Part shown: in pieces, positions 17,211 to 26,504 of the stretch
Position numbering within the stretch: position 1 is the first letter of the stretch
How the letters are laid out: each line of letters begins with the position of its first letter
From: Bdellovibrio sp.
Lineage (GTDB): Bacteria > Bdellovibrionota > UBA1018
Reading direction: 5' to 3'
DNA length: 33,323 nucleotides
Assembly (NCBI GenBank): GCA_016185105.1
Contig: JACPOE010000044.1
Span: forward strand, 19,731 to 53,053
Program-made: the position numbers and the translations under genes
Notes under the pieces: model-generated
What the model saw: the letters and a program-made list of their open reading frames with translations, nothing else
The model's database searches: none
What the model was told of the DNA's origin: nothing

Positions 17211-19089
17211 AGAAGTTGCTAAATTCCTTCATTTTGCGCTGAACGTCAAGGTATTCTTTCAGCAGATCGTCCTGCAATTCCCGATTCCCCTCTCCCTCTG
17301 CTTGTCGGATGGCTCCTTTGATTCGACGCGAAAAAGCAAGCCACCTTTTCCCCACTCGTCCCATCAGTAATCTTTGAAAATCGGTCAGTGAAATACCTTG
17401 CTCAGCCACTAGGCATTCACTCAAGGCCATTCGGAGTGCAGGATCGAGCTCTTCTGGTCTAAGAAGGTCGGACGGATTCGCTTTGAGTTGCTCCAGCTTT
17501 TCCGAGTCCGTTAGAACTTCCTTAATCCAATTCTGCATAGTTTCGGCATCCGCTAGAAGTTCTAGTCCCGCTGTTGAGCTGGTGTCACGGGGCAAGCACT
17601 CACCTAACCCTATGAAATAGCTAATAAAATCGCCTCCAGACACTAGCCCTGATAATAGAGCAAGATCTCCTCCACCGAGTGGCTTGCCCACTTGAGCGGT
17701 CTTTTTAGATCTAGGAACAGGAATGGGGCCGCCTTTTGGCAGCGGGACCTTTGGTCCACCCCCAAATAACACGCGTGAGACTCCGGTACCCTTTTCGAGG
17801 GCCTGAATTCGGATCTCCCTACCGACTGGGTCAGAAAACTTTGCCAACCAGCCCATCACCTTTTTTACGGCTTGGGTTCTTGCCTCGGCGCTTCCTTTTG
17901 AACCTTCGATTTCTTCCTGGATTCTTTCGTCCAAGATGGGCCGTGCGGCGGCGAGAATCGCCTTCATTTGCTCAACACCGTCTTGGGAGAGTTCCCCACT
18001 CTCGGCCTTTAGCAGAATTTCATCAGGATCCAGACCTGCAGGAATTTTGGCTCCAAATAAAACATGCCCAGATTCCAACGCAGTTTCCATGACTCTCTCA
18101 GTAGCGGCCACCCCTGCGCTATCCCCATCAAACAGAACCACAATCTGACTGGCGAAACGGCTCAGAATCTTAAGATGATCAGGAGTGAGCGCCGTACCGC
18201 AAGTAGAGACCACATTTTGAAACCCAGCGCAGTGCATGGCCAATACGTCAAAATACCCTTCAACCAGGATGACCTGGTCCAACTCCCGAACGAATTTCTG
18301 GGCCTGATAAAGACCAAAAATCAAGCGACTCTTATGGAAGACAATAGACTCCGGCGAATTCAGATATTTGGGCGTTTCATCTCCTAAGGCCCTTCCGCCA
18401 AAACCTGCAACCTTTCCCCTCAAGTTAAGAATTGGAAAAATGGCGCGATTCCGAAAGAGATCAAAATAGCCAGGAGCGCCAGGCAAGTCCTTCAGGTCGT
18501 TTCGTTTGGAGGGGCGAATCAGCCCCAACTCGACACCGATGGGAAGGGGCGCTTTGGCCAAAACAAGATGTTTTGCAAGAGCATCCCAGGAGTCTAAAGC
18601 CACACCCACATAAAATCGTTCAGCCCAGTTTTGATGAATTCCCCGGCCTCTCAGATAACGCTTGGCTTGTGCGTTGGTTTCAAGATTTCTGTGAAAGTAT
18701 GTGGCAGCAAATCGATTCAGCTTAAATGCAAGATTCTGCTTTTTGCGAGCTTCTGACTCTTTCTCCCCGTCTTGCACCCCTCGGTGCCCGAGCCGTTCAC
18801 TCGCGGGAATTTTGGCTCGGTCCGCTAACTCTTCAAGAGCTTCAGCAAAGGAAACCCCCATGATTTCCATAACGAAACTCACCAGGTCTCCGCCTTTTTT
18901 GCAGCCATAACAGTGATAGAGTTGTTTAGATTCGCTCACACTGAAGGACGGACTGCGCTCTGAATGAAACGGGCACAACCCTACTGCATTCGCGCCTGAT
19001 TTTCTTAAGACGACGTGTTCACCAACTACGTCAAGAATATTTACCGCTGATTTAATTTTTTGGATCAGTTCGGCAGATTTCCGATACAT
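17197..19089 (-). CDS. dnaG: DNA primase
   Basis: Makes the RNA primers for DNA replication. The N-terminal CHC2 zinc finger is seen as [13 protein letters not shown] and [15 protein letters not shown]. The core includes [23 protein letters not shown] and PKYLNSPES. The TOPRIM domain has the metal-binding Glu in [12 protein letters not shown] and Asp residues in [10 protein letters not shown]. The C-terminal 200 residues are the less conserved helicase-binding region. At 630 residues it is slightly longer than E. coli DnaG (581). The ATG at 19089 follows yqeY by 13 bases, and the 3' end overlaps rpoD. Confidence 0.97.
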   Translation of the reverse strand: MYRKSAELIQKIKSAVNILDVVGEHVVLRKSGANAVGLCPFHSERSPSFSVSESKQLYHCYGCKKGGDLVSFVMEIMGVSFAEALEELADRAKIPASERLGHRGVQDGEKESEARKKQNLAFKLNRFAATYFHRNLETNAQAKRYLRGRGIHQNWAERFYVGVALDSWDALAKHLVLAKAPLPIGVELGLIRPSKRNDLKDLPGAPGYFDLFRNRAIFPILNLRGKVAGFGGRALGDETPKYLNSPESIVFHKSRLIFGLYQAQKFVRELDQVILVEGYFDVLAMHCAGFQNVVSTCGTALTPDHLKILSRFASQIVVLFDGDSAGVAATERVMETALESGHVLFGAKIPAGLDPDEILLKAESGELSQDGVEQMKAILAAARPILDERIQEEIEGSKGSAEARTQAVKKVMGWLAKFSDPVGREIRIQALEKGTGVSRVLFGGGPKVPLPKGGPIPVPRSKKTAQVGKPLGGGDLALLSGLVSGGDFISYFIGLGECLPRDTSSTAGLELLADAETMQNWIKEVLTDSEKLEQLKANPSDLLRPEELDPALRMALSECLVAEQGISLTDFQRLLMGRVGKRWLAFSRRIKGAIRQAEGEGNRELQDDLLKEYLDVQRKMKEFSNFYDEA

Positions 19090-19102
19090 TGAAGAATCAG
19101 TT

Positions 19103-19564
19103 CTACCCTAATTTTTCGCGCACCAGCTGATTGACCAGCTTCGCGTCTGCGCGGCCCTGAATCTTGGGCATCAAAAGTTTCATCACTTGTCCCATGTCTT
19201 TGGCGCTGGCCGCCTTCGACTCGGTAACCGCCCAATCCACCAAGCTTCGCACTTCTGCTTCGGAAAGACCTGCTGGTAAGAACCCTTGAAGGAAGGTCAG
19301 CTCTGCAGTTTCTTTCTTCACCAGATCTTCTCGTCCGCCTTTGGCGAATTGATCAATAGAGTCTTTACGTTGCTTGACTAGCTTGGTGATGATGGCAATC
19401 ACTCCTGCATCATCTAGCTCCCCACCTTTTCCATCAGTACGTCCATCAATCTCTTCTTTTCGAACAGCAGCGTGAAGATTGCGCGCAAAACCTAGGGTGT
19501 CTTTATCCCCTGATTTCATCGAATTTTTAATGATTTCTGAAAGACGTTCTTTGATGGTGGGCAT
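19103..19564 (-). CDS. yqeY: GatB/YqeY domain protein
   Basis: A 153-residue protein of the YqeY family, related to the tail domain of the GatB amidotransferase subunit. It is thought to act in tRNA-dependent amidation or related tRNA recognition. Typical stretches are KERLSEIIKNSMKSGDK, FARNLHAAVRKEEID, FLQGFLPAGLSEAEV and DMGQVMKLLMPKIQGRADAKLVNQLV. The ATG at 19564 has GAGGA just ahead. The longer in-frame start at 19624 would translate through the hairpin at 19586-19613 and is unlikely. It sits between rpsU and dnaG, a common insertion in the macromolecular-synthesis operon outside the gammaproteobacteria. Confidence 0.94.
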   Translation of the reverse strand: MPTIKERLSEIIKNSMKSGDKDTLGFARNLHAAVRKEEIDGRTDGKGGELDDAGVIAIITKLVKQRKDSIDQFAKGGREDLVKKETAELTFLQGFLPAGLSEAEVRSLVDWAVTESKAASAKDMGQVMKLLMPKIQGRADAKLVNQLVREKLG

Positions 19565-19585
19565 AGAGTCCTCGTTTGAACAGAA

Positions 19586-19613
19586 GTCCCCGGCTCTATC
19601 CGAGACCGGGGAC
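19586..19613 (-). promoter_or_regulatory. Stem-loop in the rpsU-yqeY spacer (attenuator or processing site)
   Basis: GTCCCCGG (19586-19593) and CCGGGGAC (19606-19613) form a perfect 8-bp GC-rich stem, and an inner CTC/GAG pair extends it. No T-run follows on the minus strand, so it is not a standard terminator. Its place matches that of the terminator and processing sites between rpsU and dnaG in E. coli, where it would lower expression of dnaG and rpoD relative to S21. Confidence 0.6.
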
Positions 19614-19620
19614 ATCAAAA

Positions 19621-19818
19621 TCAACCCTTCATTGGGCGACCTTTTTTAACAAGACGTTTTCTTGCTGCGGCCGCTTTCTTTTTCCGCTTCACTGAAGGTT
19701 TTTCATAAGCTTCACGTTTGCGAACTTCCGAAAGGATCCCAGCTTTTTCACACTGCTTTTTGAATTTCTTCAAAGCAGCTTCAAAAGAATCTCCATCACG
19801 AATAATAATTCCTGCCAT
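19621..19818 (-). CDS. rpsU: 30S ribosomal protein bS21
   Basis: Small basic ribosomal protein of the 30S subunit, needed for base-pairing of 16S rRNA with messages. The 65-residue product shows the S21 pattern [20 protein letters not shown], then [18 protein letters not shown] and a basic tail. The ATG at 19818 has a near-perfect AGGAGGTGA upstream. It heads the rpsU-yqeY-dnaG-rpoD operon with its own promoter, downstream of the mevalonate genes. Confidence 0.97.
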   Translation of the reverse strand: MAGIIIRDGDSFEAALKKFKKQCEKAGILSEVRKREAYEKPSVKRKKKAAAARKRLVKKGRPMKG

Positions 19819-19853
19819 ATGTCACCTCCTCTCGGCCAAAAAATGAGTCCCTA

Positions 19854-19882
19854 TATATACGTAACCCTGGGGATAGGCGCAA
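19854..19882 (-). promoter_or_regulatory. Sigma-70 type promoter for rpsU operon
   Basis: On the minus strand TTGCGC (19877-19882) and TATATA (19854-19859) are separated by exactly 17 bases. The predicted start is about 30 bases before the rpsU ATG. It lies between the end of the mevalonate kinase gene and rpsU. Confidence 0.65.
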
Positions 19883-19908
19883 GGAGTTTAGAGCAGGTCG
19901 AAATACAC

Positions 19909-20772
19909 TCAGGAGTCCGGCCAGAGGGCAACGATCATGCCGCCCCCACCCGCACCGGTTAATTTTACGGCGAGAGCTCCTTTTTTGAGCAAATCCTCTT
20001 CAATTCTGCGAGCTTCGCCAGGAACGAGCTGCCAAGCATAGAAGCACTCCCTAGCTTCCCTCATCCCTTCCTGAACTAGGAGAAGCCCTTTTTGTGTACT
20101 GCCAGCATCGTATAAAACAAGTCCCTCCATCGCCTTGCGGGACGCTCGCGCCATGGCATCATCCACTTTCACAGCGATTTCAGGAGATTCTTCCCTAAAC
20201 TTTTCGACCCGTACGACCGCCTCGCTCGTTCGACTCCTTAGGCCGGTATCGTGAAATGTAAACTTGGGGGTTTTCTGAATCCCCATGAGTTTGCTTCCCT
20301 GCCCCATGACAAAAGAAATGGGCTCGCCATTAGCGATGACCGCTACGTCCATGCCACTGCTGCGACCGTGAAACCGATGTTCTAGATGTGTCGCAAAATC
20401 AATCTGCTCCGGCTCAGAAATTCTAAGGGGACCGGCCATCCACCGAGTCAACGCTACACATAGGGCAGCTGATGAGCCTAATCCCGCACCAATCGGGATC
20501 GTACTTTCAATGGTCAACGTTCCCACAGGTTTCTGAAAGGTTTTGCCCGAGTTTTCCCAGGCTTCGGCCACCGACCCAACCAACTCTCCAATAAACTCCT
20601 GAGCATCCTTGGGTTCAACACCTAAGCCAGAACCGTCACTCGGAGTAAAACTAAGTCTTAGCACCGCCTCTTTATGCGGAAGCGCGACGGCAGTGGCTCC
20701 TCGTAGAACCGAGTGCTCGCCTGCCAGTACCCACTTTCCGGTCACTTCAGTTTTGAAGATCACCCAATCCAT
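19909..20772 (-). CDS. mvk: Mevalonate kinase
   Basis: GHMP-family kinase that phosphorylates mevalonate to 5-phosphomevalonate. The three family motifs are present: GKWVLAGEHSVLRG near the start, PIGAGLGSSAALCVAL as the ATP loop, and KLTGAGGGGMIVAL near the end. FHGRSSGMDVAV supplies the catalytic Asp region, and the AGEHSVL wording fits mevalonate kinase rather than the other GHMP members. An ATG at 20772 with GGAG six bases upstream is preferred to the GTG at 20784. It gives 287 residues, slightly short for the family. It is the last gene of the five-gene isoprenoid run. Confidence 0.9.
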   Translation of the reverse strand: MDWVIFKTEVTGKWVLAGEHSVLRGATAVALPHKEAVLRLSFTPSDGSGLGVEPKDAQEFIGELVGSVAEAWENSGKTFQKPVGTLTIESTIPIGAGLGSSAALCVALTRWMAGPLRISEPEQIDFATHLEHRFHGRSSGMDVAVIANGEPISFVMGQGSKLMGIQKTPKFTFHDTGLRSRTSEAVVRVEKFREESPEIAVKVDDAMARASRKAMEGLVLYDAGSTQKGLLLVQEGMREARECFYAWQLVPGEARRIEEDLLKKGALAVKLTGAGGGGMIVALWPDS

Positions 20773-20803
20773 TTGCTTCTCCACCAGACGATCCAGGTTT
20801 AAC

Positions 20804-21883
20804 CTAACTTAAAAAAACTGCTCCCCTGCCATGAGAATCCTCGAGAACTTCCATTTCTGAAAAACTCTCCTGAAGCCGCCGTTTCCACAAGTCCCGGTGC
20901 TCCATTGGAACAATCAGATGAGGATTCGGACCAGCATCCAAGGTCACGATAGGAGGAAACTCACCGTCCAAGAATTTTGAAAAAAACTCCAGCGCTTTGA
21001 GTGTACCCCCTTGCCAATAGGTAAAGGGTAGATCGCTGGTATGGAATAGGCTGTGCATCTCCCAAGCCTCTTTCCACACCTCGTGGGCTAGAATTTTCAG
21101 ATCCCCCTGCTGAATCGCATTTCGCACTCTGTCCACTCTAGTATTCGCCCTTTCGGCTCGCCCAACCCAAAGAGGCGAAGAAAGGACGCGTTTATGCGCC
21201 TCTGAAGAACCCACCGTTTTTGGTTGTGTCCGCACTAAAAGAACAAAATGGGCCATCTCGGGAAGTCTCGAGGACTTCCAGGATTGAACTCCACTTTCAC
21301 TCCATTCCACCCAAGGACCTTGCAGGGATCGACAAGCGCTTCCAGAGCCTGACCGAGCCAGTGCCGCCACCTGTTGATTCAATGGGTGGTCGGTTAGTGA
21401 ATACTCATTATATAAATCGATAAACTTCTGAGTATCCTTGGCCAAGCAGGCTAGAAACGCAAGTGTCAATGCTGCGAAGCTCGATGCGCTAGAAGCAATT
21501 CCAGAGGAAGCTGGAAAGCAGTTAGCAGTCCGAAGGACTAGGCCCGTCGGCACCTGCATGGGTAGATGAAGCAAATCTAAAATAGGCGGCGCAGACTCGA
21601 CCACACGTTTGAAATGATTCTCAATTCGGAGAAAGTTTTTCGAGTCGAGCTTCGGAACTTCCCAACGCGACTGTGAAGGGGGAAGGCCCTCAGGCAATTG
21701 AGCGTCGAGAAAAATTTGATCACCCTTGCCTACACCCGACCTTAACTCGACTAAAGTTGAAAGATTGGAGAGGGTCATCGACAAAGATGAATTCGCCGGC
21801 AGATTTTTTGAGAAATCTTTCTTCCCCATGTATTTAACTAAGGCAATATTTGAGGGAGCTTTTACCCGAATTATTTTTGACAT
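20804..21883 (-). CDS. mvaD: Diphosphomevalonate decarboxylase
   Basis: Converts 5-diphosphomevalonate to isopentenyl diphosphate with ATP and loss of CO2. Signatures are APSNIALVKYMGKKD (family usually KYWGKRD), LPANSSLSMTLSNLST, the ATP loop NCFPASSGIASSASSFAAL, RSGSGSACRSLQGPWVEW with the catalytic arginine, and VTLDAGPNPHLIV with the catalytic aspartate. At 359 residues it is longer than Gram-positive MvaD (about 330). Its ATG overlaps the stop of the upstream GHMP kinase gene by 13 bases, and 31 bases separate it from mvk. Confidence 0.95.
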   Translation of the reverse strand: MSKIIRVKAPSNIALVKYMGKKDFSKNLPANSSLSMTLSNLSTLVELRSGVGKGDQIFLDAQLPEGLPPSQSRWEVPKLDSKNFLRIENHFKRVVESAPPILDLLHLPMQVPTGLVLRTANCFPASSGIASSASSFAALTLAFLACLAKDTQKFIDLYNEYSLTDHPLNQQVAALARSGSGSACRSLQGPWVEWSESGVQSWKSSRLPEMAHFVLLVRTQPKTVGSSEAHKRVLSSPLWVGRAERANTRVDRVRNAIQQGDLKILAHEVWKEAWEMHSLFHTSDLPFTYWQGGTLKALEFFSKFLDGEFPPIVTLDAGPNPHLIVPMEHRDLWKRRLQESFSEMEVLEDSHGRGAVFLS

Positions 21884-22800
21884 GTAATTCCCATCTCACA
21901 GCCTAGTCCGTCCGCAATCAGCCTTAAGCCGCGTGAACGCGCAAGCTCGATCACCCTTTCACGGTTTTCAGGGTTCGGTCCAACAACAACAACGACAGCG
22001 TCTGTAAGCATAGCGCCGCAGCCTTTGACTCCCAAAACTCCGGGTTGCTTCAACAATTCTTTGCGGTCCGCATTTGCCTGTTCTGATTCAAATCCCAGTT
22101 CAGACAAAACATCTGCGTACGCTACCATCGCCTTGCCAAGACGTTCTGGGGAGCCTTCGCGAATTGCGGCTACACCAGCAGCTAACGCCGGCTCAACAGC
22201 GCTCTCAATATCCTTCAGCGAAATATTTTTTAAGTGAAGGTGTGTAGCAAGTTTCCGACCTGGAATGCCAGTTGCTGAAAAAATTAAAACACCAGACCAG
22301 TCCATGAGAGGCCAAAGATCCATACAATGGGGCCCCTGAGGATCAAAAAACACAATCCCCCCCTGCCATTGAGCTACAAGATCCGCTCCACTCGGAGGTG
22401 TTTGATTCTCAGACAAATCTTTTGACATGAGCTCACGATAAAGCATCCAAAGGTTCTTCCACCCCGGATCTTTCTGCTGGTAAGCTTGGTACGCCAGCGC
22501 AAACTCGGCGGTAGAAGCCCCAAAGCCCCCCGCCCCATCATGAGGATCAAAAAAACGCAGTGGAATCGCCTTCTTTTTCTGAGCCCCTGTCTCCCATTGA
22601 AAAAGACGATCTAAAGGAGAGCCCTTCGGAGCCAGCGGCGAAAGCGAAGAACCCAGTTCCAAAGAAACTTGAAACCTCGGACCAACTGCCGCCACCACAG
22701 CGGGTAGGCCAGCTAACACCGCATACTCTCCTAAAAGAAAAACCTTCCCCGCTATGCTGTAGGAAGAATTTTCACACGGCGTTGCTTTGAGTTCGGACAC
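21871..22800 (-). CDS. Divergent GHMP kinase, probable phosphomevalonate kinase
   Basis: By position this should phosphorylate 5-phosphomevalonate. It has the N-terminal GKVFLLGEYAVLAGLPAVVAAV, typical of phosphomevalonate kinases. The ATP loop reads GGFGASTAEFALAY rather than a GSSAA form, PPSGADLVAQWQGGI matches the family's SGAD segment, and motif 3 is degenerate (VKGCGAMLTDAVVVV). I prefer the GTG at 22800 because GAGG lies six bases upstream; a TTG at 22851 would add 17 residues lying wholly within hmgR. Either way it overlaps hmgR. The family is clear; the exact substrate rests on motifs plus the otherwise complete pathway. Confidence 0.82.
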   Translation of the reverse strand: MSELKATPCENSSYSIAGKVFLLGEYAVLAGLPAVVAAVGPRFQVSLELGSSLSPLAPKGSPLDRLFQWETGAQKKKAIPLRFFDPHDGAGGFGASTAEFALAYQAYQQKDPGWKNLWMLYRELMSKDLSENQTPPSGADLVAQWQGGIVFFDPQGPHCMDLWPLMDWSGVLIFSATGIPGRKLATHLHLKNISLKDIESAVEPALAAGVAAIREGSPERLGKAMVAYADVLSELGFESEQANADRKELLKQPGVLGVKGCGAMLTDAVVVVVGPNPENRERVIELARSRGLRLIADGLGCEMGITCQK

Positions 22801-24067
22801 GGATTGCCTCGAGAATTTCTTTAGCTCGGCTGAGATTGATGGTTTTTTCAACTTCCAGTATTTGTGCCAAACGATCCCTCACCTGCGCGATTTCGTGAAT
22901 ATCGGCGCCCGCAGCAATTGCAAGATTTGCCGCGTGGAGCTGCATATGCCCCCTGACAATTCCTACTGTCGCCAACGCTTTCAGAGCTCCCAAGTTTTGA
23001 ACCAGTCCTACGGCTGCGCAAATCCGAGCTAGGTCTTCCGCTCGACCTACCCGAAGCATTTTCAGAGAAACCTGTGCTGTAGGGTGAATCCGAGTGACTC
23101 CACCGCAAGTACCAACAGCAAGAGGAACTTCGATCCTTCCCACCAGATCAGTTCCGTCTAATCTCCAGTCTGTCACTGGCTGATACTTTCCACTTCGAGC
23201 CGCATAGGCATGAATCCCAGACTCCACAGCACGCCAGTCGTTTCCTGTAGCAATCAAGATCGGATCGATCCCGTTCAACACCCCTTTGTTATGAGTTGTT
23301 GCACGGTAAGGATCTGCTTTTGCAAAAAGGGCCGCCTCTTCGATTCCTTTTCCAATAACCGGATCAACATTTCGAATCACGACCTCAGCGGCCACCAGCT
23401 TAGTGTCAACGAGGTTTGACAAAATACACAAACCGACTCGCTCGCCAGTCAACTCTTCCACTCTAGGCTTCAGAGCTTCGCACACCTGATTAATGAGATT
23501 TGCCCCCATCGCATCACAGGGATCACACAAAATATGAATCACCAACATGGAGCCGTCGCCTGTCGGTCGAGCCACCTCGCGAAAAGCGATGTCTCTCACG
23601 CCTCCACCTCGGTTCACTAGACCGGGAATGCAAGCGTTCGCTAACCCCATGAGCAAATCCCGTTTTTCATGCAAATGACGCCGGGCAGCTGCAATGTTTT
23701 TTAAGTGGGGAATTTGGACCTGTCCGATGATCAGACTGCCCTTAGCGTAGGTATGAATACTGCCTTCTTTACGAATCCATTTTGCAGTCGCACTGGCAGC
23801 CGCAATGATCGAAGTCTCCTCCACGGCCATCGGAATCAAAAGGTCTTTTCCATCAATATTAAAGTTAGTTGCAACCCCCAAAGGCAGCGGAAAATATCCG
23901 ACCACATTTTCGATCAAATGTTCCGAAACTTCCGGAGAAAGTGGGATCTTTCCAGACAGAATATCCGCATCCTTTTGATCCAGACCGCAAATGGACTTCA
24001 CTCGTTCAAGGCGCTCAGCCTGAGACAACCGATGAAATCCCTCCATTAACTTTCGGTGCGTTTCCAT
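22772..24067 (-). CDS. hmgR: Hydroxymethylglutaryl-CoA reductase, class II
   Basis: Reduces HMG-CoA to mevalonate, the committed step of the pathway. Class II signatures are AVEETSIIAAASATAKW with the catalytic Glu, DAMGANLINQVCEAL, THNKGVLNGIDPI with the catalytic Lys, ATGNDWRAVES with the catalytic Asp, PLAVGTCGGVTRIHP, and the C-terminal histidine in HMQLHAANLA. The 431 residues match the Pseudomonas mevalonii enzyme (428). The ATG at 24067 has AAGGA six bases upstream and overlaps fni by 22 bases; the in-frame start at 24118 lies deeper inside fni. The direction (biosynthetic) is inferred from the neighbouring kinases. HMG-CoA synthase is not in the window. Confidence 0.96.
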   Translation of the reverse strand: METHRKLMEGFHRLSQAERLERVKSICGLDQKDADILSGKIPLSPEVSEHLIENVVGYFPLPLGVATNFNIDGKDLLIPMAVEETSIIAAASATAKWIRKEGSIHTYAKGSLIIGQVQIPHLKNIAAARRHLHEKRDLLMGLANACIPGLVNRGGGVRDIAFREVARPTGDGSMLVIHILCDPCDAMGANLINQVCEALKPRVEELTGERVGLCILSNLVDTKLVAAEVVIRNVDPVIGKGIEEAALFAKADPYRATTHNKGVLNGIDPILIATGNDWRAVESGIHAYAARSGKYQPVTDWRLDGTDLVGRIEVPLAVGTCGGVTRIHPTAQVSLKMLRVGRAEDLARICAAVGLVQNLGALKALATVGIVRGHMQLHAANLAIAAGADIHEIAQVRDRLAQILEVEKTINLSRAKEILEAIRVRTQSNAV

Positions 24068-25092
24068 TTGTATTCCTTTTTTGTGCGCAACTGGTCGCAC
24101 CCAACACTTCCGGTGCAAAAAAGTGCGGTCTTGAGTTCAAATTCCTGCGTACTCATCCAAAAATCTAATGCTTGTTCCCCCTGAAGAGCGGCCTCAAGAG
24201 CTGGTTTAGCGTAACCAATTCTTTGAGCGCCGAGAGCAATCAGCTTTGCAGCGTCCAGTCCCGTACGAACTCCTCCGGATGCCCAGACTTCCATTTTTTC
24301 AGATAGGGTTTTCGAAGCAGCTAAAACACTCTCGACCGTCGGCTCGCCCCAGTTTGCAAAAGTCTGAGATGCTCTTCGGTGAACCGACCGTTCTTCGGCT
24401 CGAGCCCCTTCGATTCTTCCCCAATGCGTTCCGCCCAGACCGCTGACGTCAATTGCCGCCAACCCCAAGTCCACCAACTTGACGCAGGTCGATGTTGAAA
24501 ACCCACACCCAGTCTCCTTTAAAACGATGGGAAAAGGGGCTTGCCCGCAAAGACTTTGTAAGGCCTTCAATCCTCCCCGAAAGCGGGGCGTTCCTTCTGG
24601 CTGCAAGGTTTCCTGAAGTGCATTTACATGAACTACTAACGCTTGGGCCCCTATCCCCTCGATCAACTTAGCTACACGATCAGCGCTAGTTTCAATCAAC
24701 TGAGAAAGTCCGACATTGGCAAAAAGAACCAGCTTAGGATGAGAGGCTCGAAGCTCCTTCCACGGATCCAAAATCTGGCCAGTCTCTAACTCCCTTCGCT
24801 GCGAGCCGACTCCCATTGCCCAGCCCCGTTTCTCACAAAGTTTGGCCAACCGAGAGTTAATTTCAAAAGCGTCAGGATGCCCTGCTGTCATGCCCGCTAC
24901 AAAAAAGGGCGTTTCCAAATTCCATTTCAAGCACGGCGTTTTTAAGGTGATTTCCGAAAAATCGAGTTCGGGCAAAGCATCATGAATAAGCCGAATCTGA
25001 TCCAGCCCTGACCCTCCCGACGCCTGATGTGCTGAGTCGAGAGCGTATTGAATATGATCGCGCTTACGAGCCTCAAACTGTTTAACATCCAT
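24046..25092 (-). CDS. fni: Isopentenyl-diphosphate delta-isomerase, type 2
   Basis: FMN- and NADPH-dependent enzyme that interconverts IPP and DMAPP. The TIM-barrel signatures are RKRDHIQYALD at the N-terminus, FVAGMTAGH, GVGSQRRELE, HVNALQETLQPEGTPRF (metal-binding Glu and substrate contacts), VLKETGCGFS, DVSGLGGTHWGRIE and VWASGGVRTGLDAAKLIALGA. The 348 residues are typical. It is the first gene of the isoprenoid operon and diverges from lptC/A across a 113-bp spacer, in which I could not identify a convincing promoter on either strand. Confidence 0.96.
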   Translation of the reverse strand: MDVKQFEARKRDHIQYALDSAHQASGGSGLDQIRLIHDALPELDFSEITLKTPCLKWNLETPFFVAGMTAGHPDAFEINSRLAKLCEKRGWAMGVGSQRRELETGQILDPWKELRASHPKLVLFANVGLSQLIETSADRVAKLIEGIGAQALVVHVNALQETLQPEGTPRFRGGLKALQSLCGQAPFPIVLKETGCGFSTSTCVKLVDLGLAAIDVSGLGGTHWGRIEGARAEERSVHRRASQTFANWGEPTVESVLAASKTLSEKMEVWASGGVRTGLDAAKLIALGAQRIGYAKPALEAALQGEQALDFWMSTQEFELKTALFCTGSVGCDQLRTKKEYKWKRTES

Positions 25093-25205
25093 AAGTGCAC
25101 CAACTTAACCCAAAACTGATTTATTAGCGAGACCTCTACCCACAAGACCCGCACTGATGGGCCAAACGGGACTTCTTCGCCATTTTCTGATAGCTTTAAA
25201 AAATC

Positions 25206-26504
25206 ATGTCTCTGCTTAAGGCGAAGAAAACTCGGCCATTCCTCCTCCTGGTAATCGGCCTGTTTGTAATTACGGAGATTATCTTGCTCTCTCCTTCTCC
25301 CTTGGAGGAGGTTCGTGTATCGTTAGCTCCGGCCAACCCGGATGTGTTTGTGCGTCCCACGGAGGCCTCCTTAGCACCCGGTATTCCGGCAAATAGGATA
25401 GCCGAATACGCCGTCGACAAATTCAACTATGTGTCGGTTCAAAGTGGTGAAAAACAATGGAAAATTGTCGCCGATAAGGCCTACATGTATAACCCTGAAA
25501 AGCTGGTTCACGCTCTTGAGGTGACCGCTCACCTTTATGATCCGGACGATTCCGCAACGATCGTCACTGGCAAAGAGGCGAAATACATTTTAAATCAAAA
25601 AGATTTAGAAATATTTGGAAATGTTCACACAGTTTTTCCGGATGGATTCGAACTCAGAAGCGAGTACCTAAGGTATTTGCCCAATGAAAAACGAATTATT
25701 ATCCCAAAGGAATACATTGTTAAAGGAGAGGGGAAACAAAGCAACGACCAAAGAATGCGATTCGTTAGTTTGGGGATGGACTATAAAATGGCTCAAGCTG
25801 AAATTATTCTCCCTGAAGCCGTCCATATGACAATGACACGAGACAACCCTCAACCGACTCCATCAGCGTCCCCGATTGCCCTTTCAAAAGAAAGTCCACA
25901 GAAGAATACTTCTCAGAAAACCGGTAAGGATGAGTGGACGTTGATCGAATCGGACCACTGCCTCATTTATAGGGACAGAAATCTGGCCCATTTCTCAATG
26001 TATCCAAATCGTCCTGATGCCCAAAGATACGTTCATATTACTCAGCCAGACCTATTCTCACGCTCACGGAGGGCAGACCTCAGATACGGTGCAGATTCCG
26101 AGGCTTTAGATTATATGACCGCTTTTGAGGATGTCCTGATTAAAGAAACAGGAAACGACGATGAACTTAGGTATGGAACGGGTGGCCGTGCAGACTTTGA
26201 TAACATCAAGAACCTAGTTACTTTAACGGTCTTCCCTCAGGTCTACCAAGATCAAGACACTGTAACTGGCGAGGTTATCGTTTTACATCGAGAAACCGAC
26301 GTTATTGAGGTCAAACACAGCAATGCTTTTAGTCAAGGAAGTAGCGACGACACTGATTCCGGAGCATCCCCTGACGGAAAGAAAAAGAAAAAAGGGGTTG
26401 TGAAAAACCAGCCTAAAAATACTGAAAATTTTGCAGAAAACGAAACAGAAACAAAAAAAATAACTGAACCCCCAGAAAATCATGACAAACCAAACTCACC
26501 CTGA
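25206..26504 (+). CDS. lptC: LptC-LptA fusion, periplasmic LPS-transport bridge
   Basis: A 432-residue protein joining two parts of the lipopolysaccharide bridge. Residues about 11-30 form one membrane anchor ([19 protein letters not shown]). Residues about 60-200 are LptC-like ([59 protein letters not shown]). A Pro/Ser/Lys linker follows, then a second OstA/LptA-like beta-jellyroll segment at about 245-380 ([54 protein letters not shown]). The tail is highly charged with runs of lysine. In most bacteria lptC and lptA are separate genes just ahead of lptB; here one frame covers both, and lptB follows with a 23-base overlap. The fusion call is by pattern and gene order. Confidence 0.85.
   Translation: MSLLKAKKTRPFLLLVIGLFVITEIILLSPSPLEEVRVSLAPANPDVFVRPTEASLAPGIPANRIAEYAVDKFNYVSVQSGEKQWKIVADKAYMYNPEKLVHALEVTAHLYDPDDSATIVTGKEAKYILNQKDLEIFGNVHTVFPDGFELRSEYLRYLPNEKRIIIPKEYIVKGEGKQSNDQRMRFVSLGMDYKMAQAEIILPEAVHMTMTRDNPQPTPSASPIALSKESPQKNTSQKTGKDEWTLIESDHCLIYRDRNLAHFSMYPNRPDAQRYVHITQPDLFSRSRRADLRYGADSEALDYMTAFEDVLIKETGNDDELRYGTGGRADFDNIKNLVTLTVFPQVYQDQDTVTGEVIVLHRETDVIEVKHSNAFSQGSSDDTDSGASPDGKKKKKGVVKNQPKNTENFAENETETKKITEPPENHDKPNSP

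Noticed and set aside
19586-19613. Intrinsic terminator after rpsU
   Set aside because: Strong stem but no T-run on the minus strand; listed as attenuator or processing site instead.
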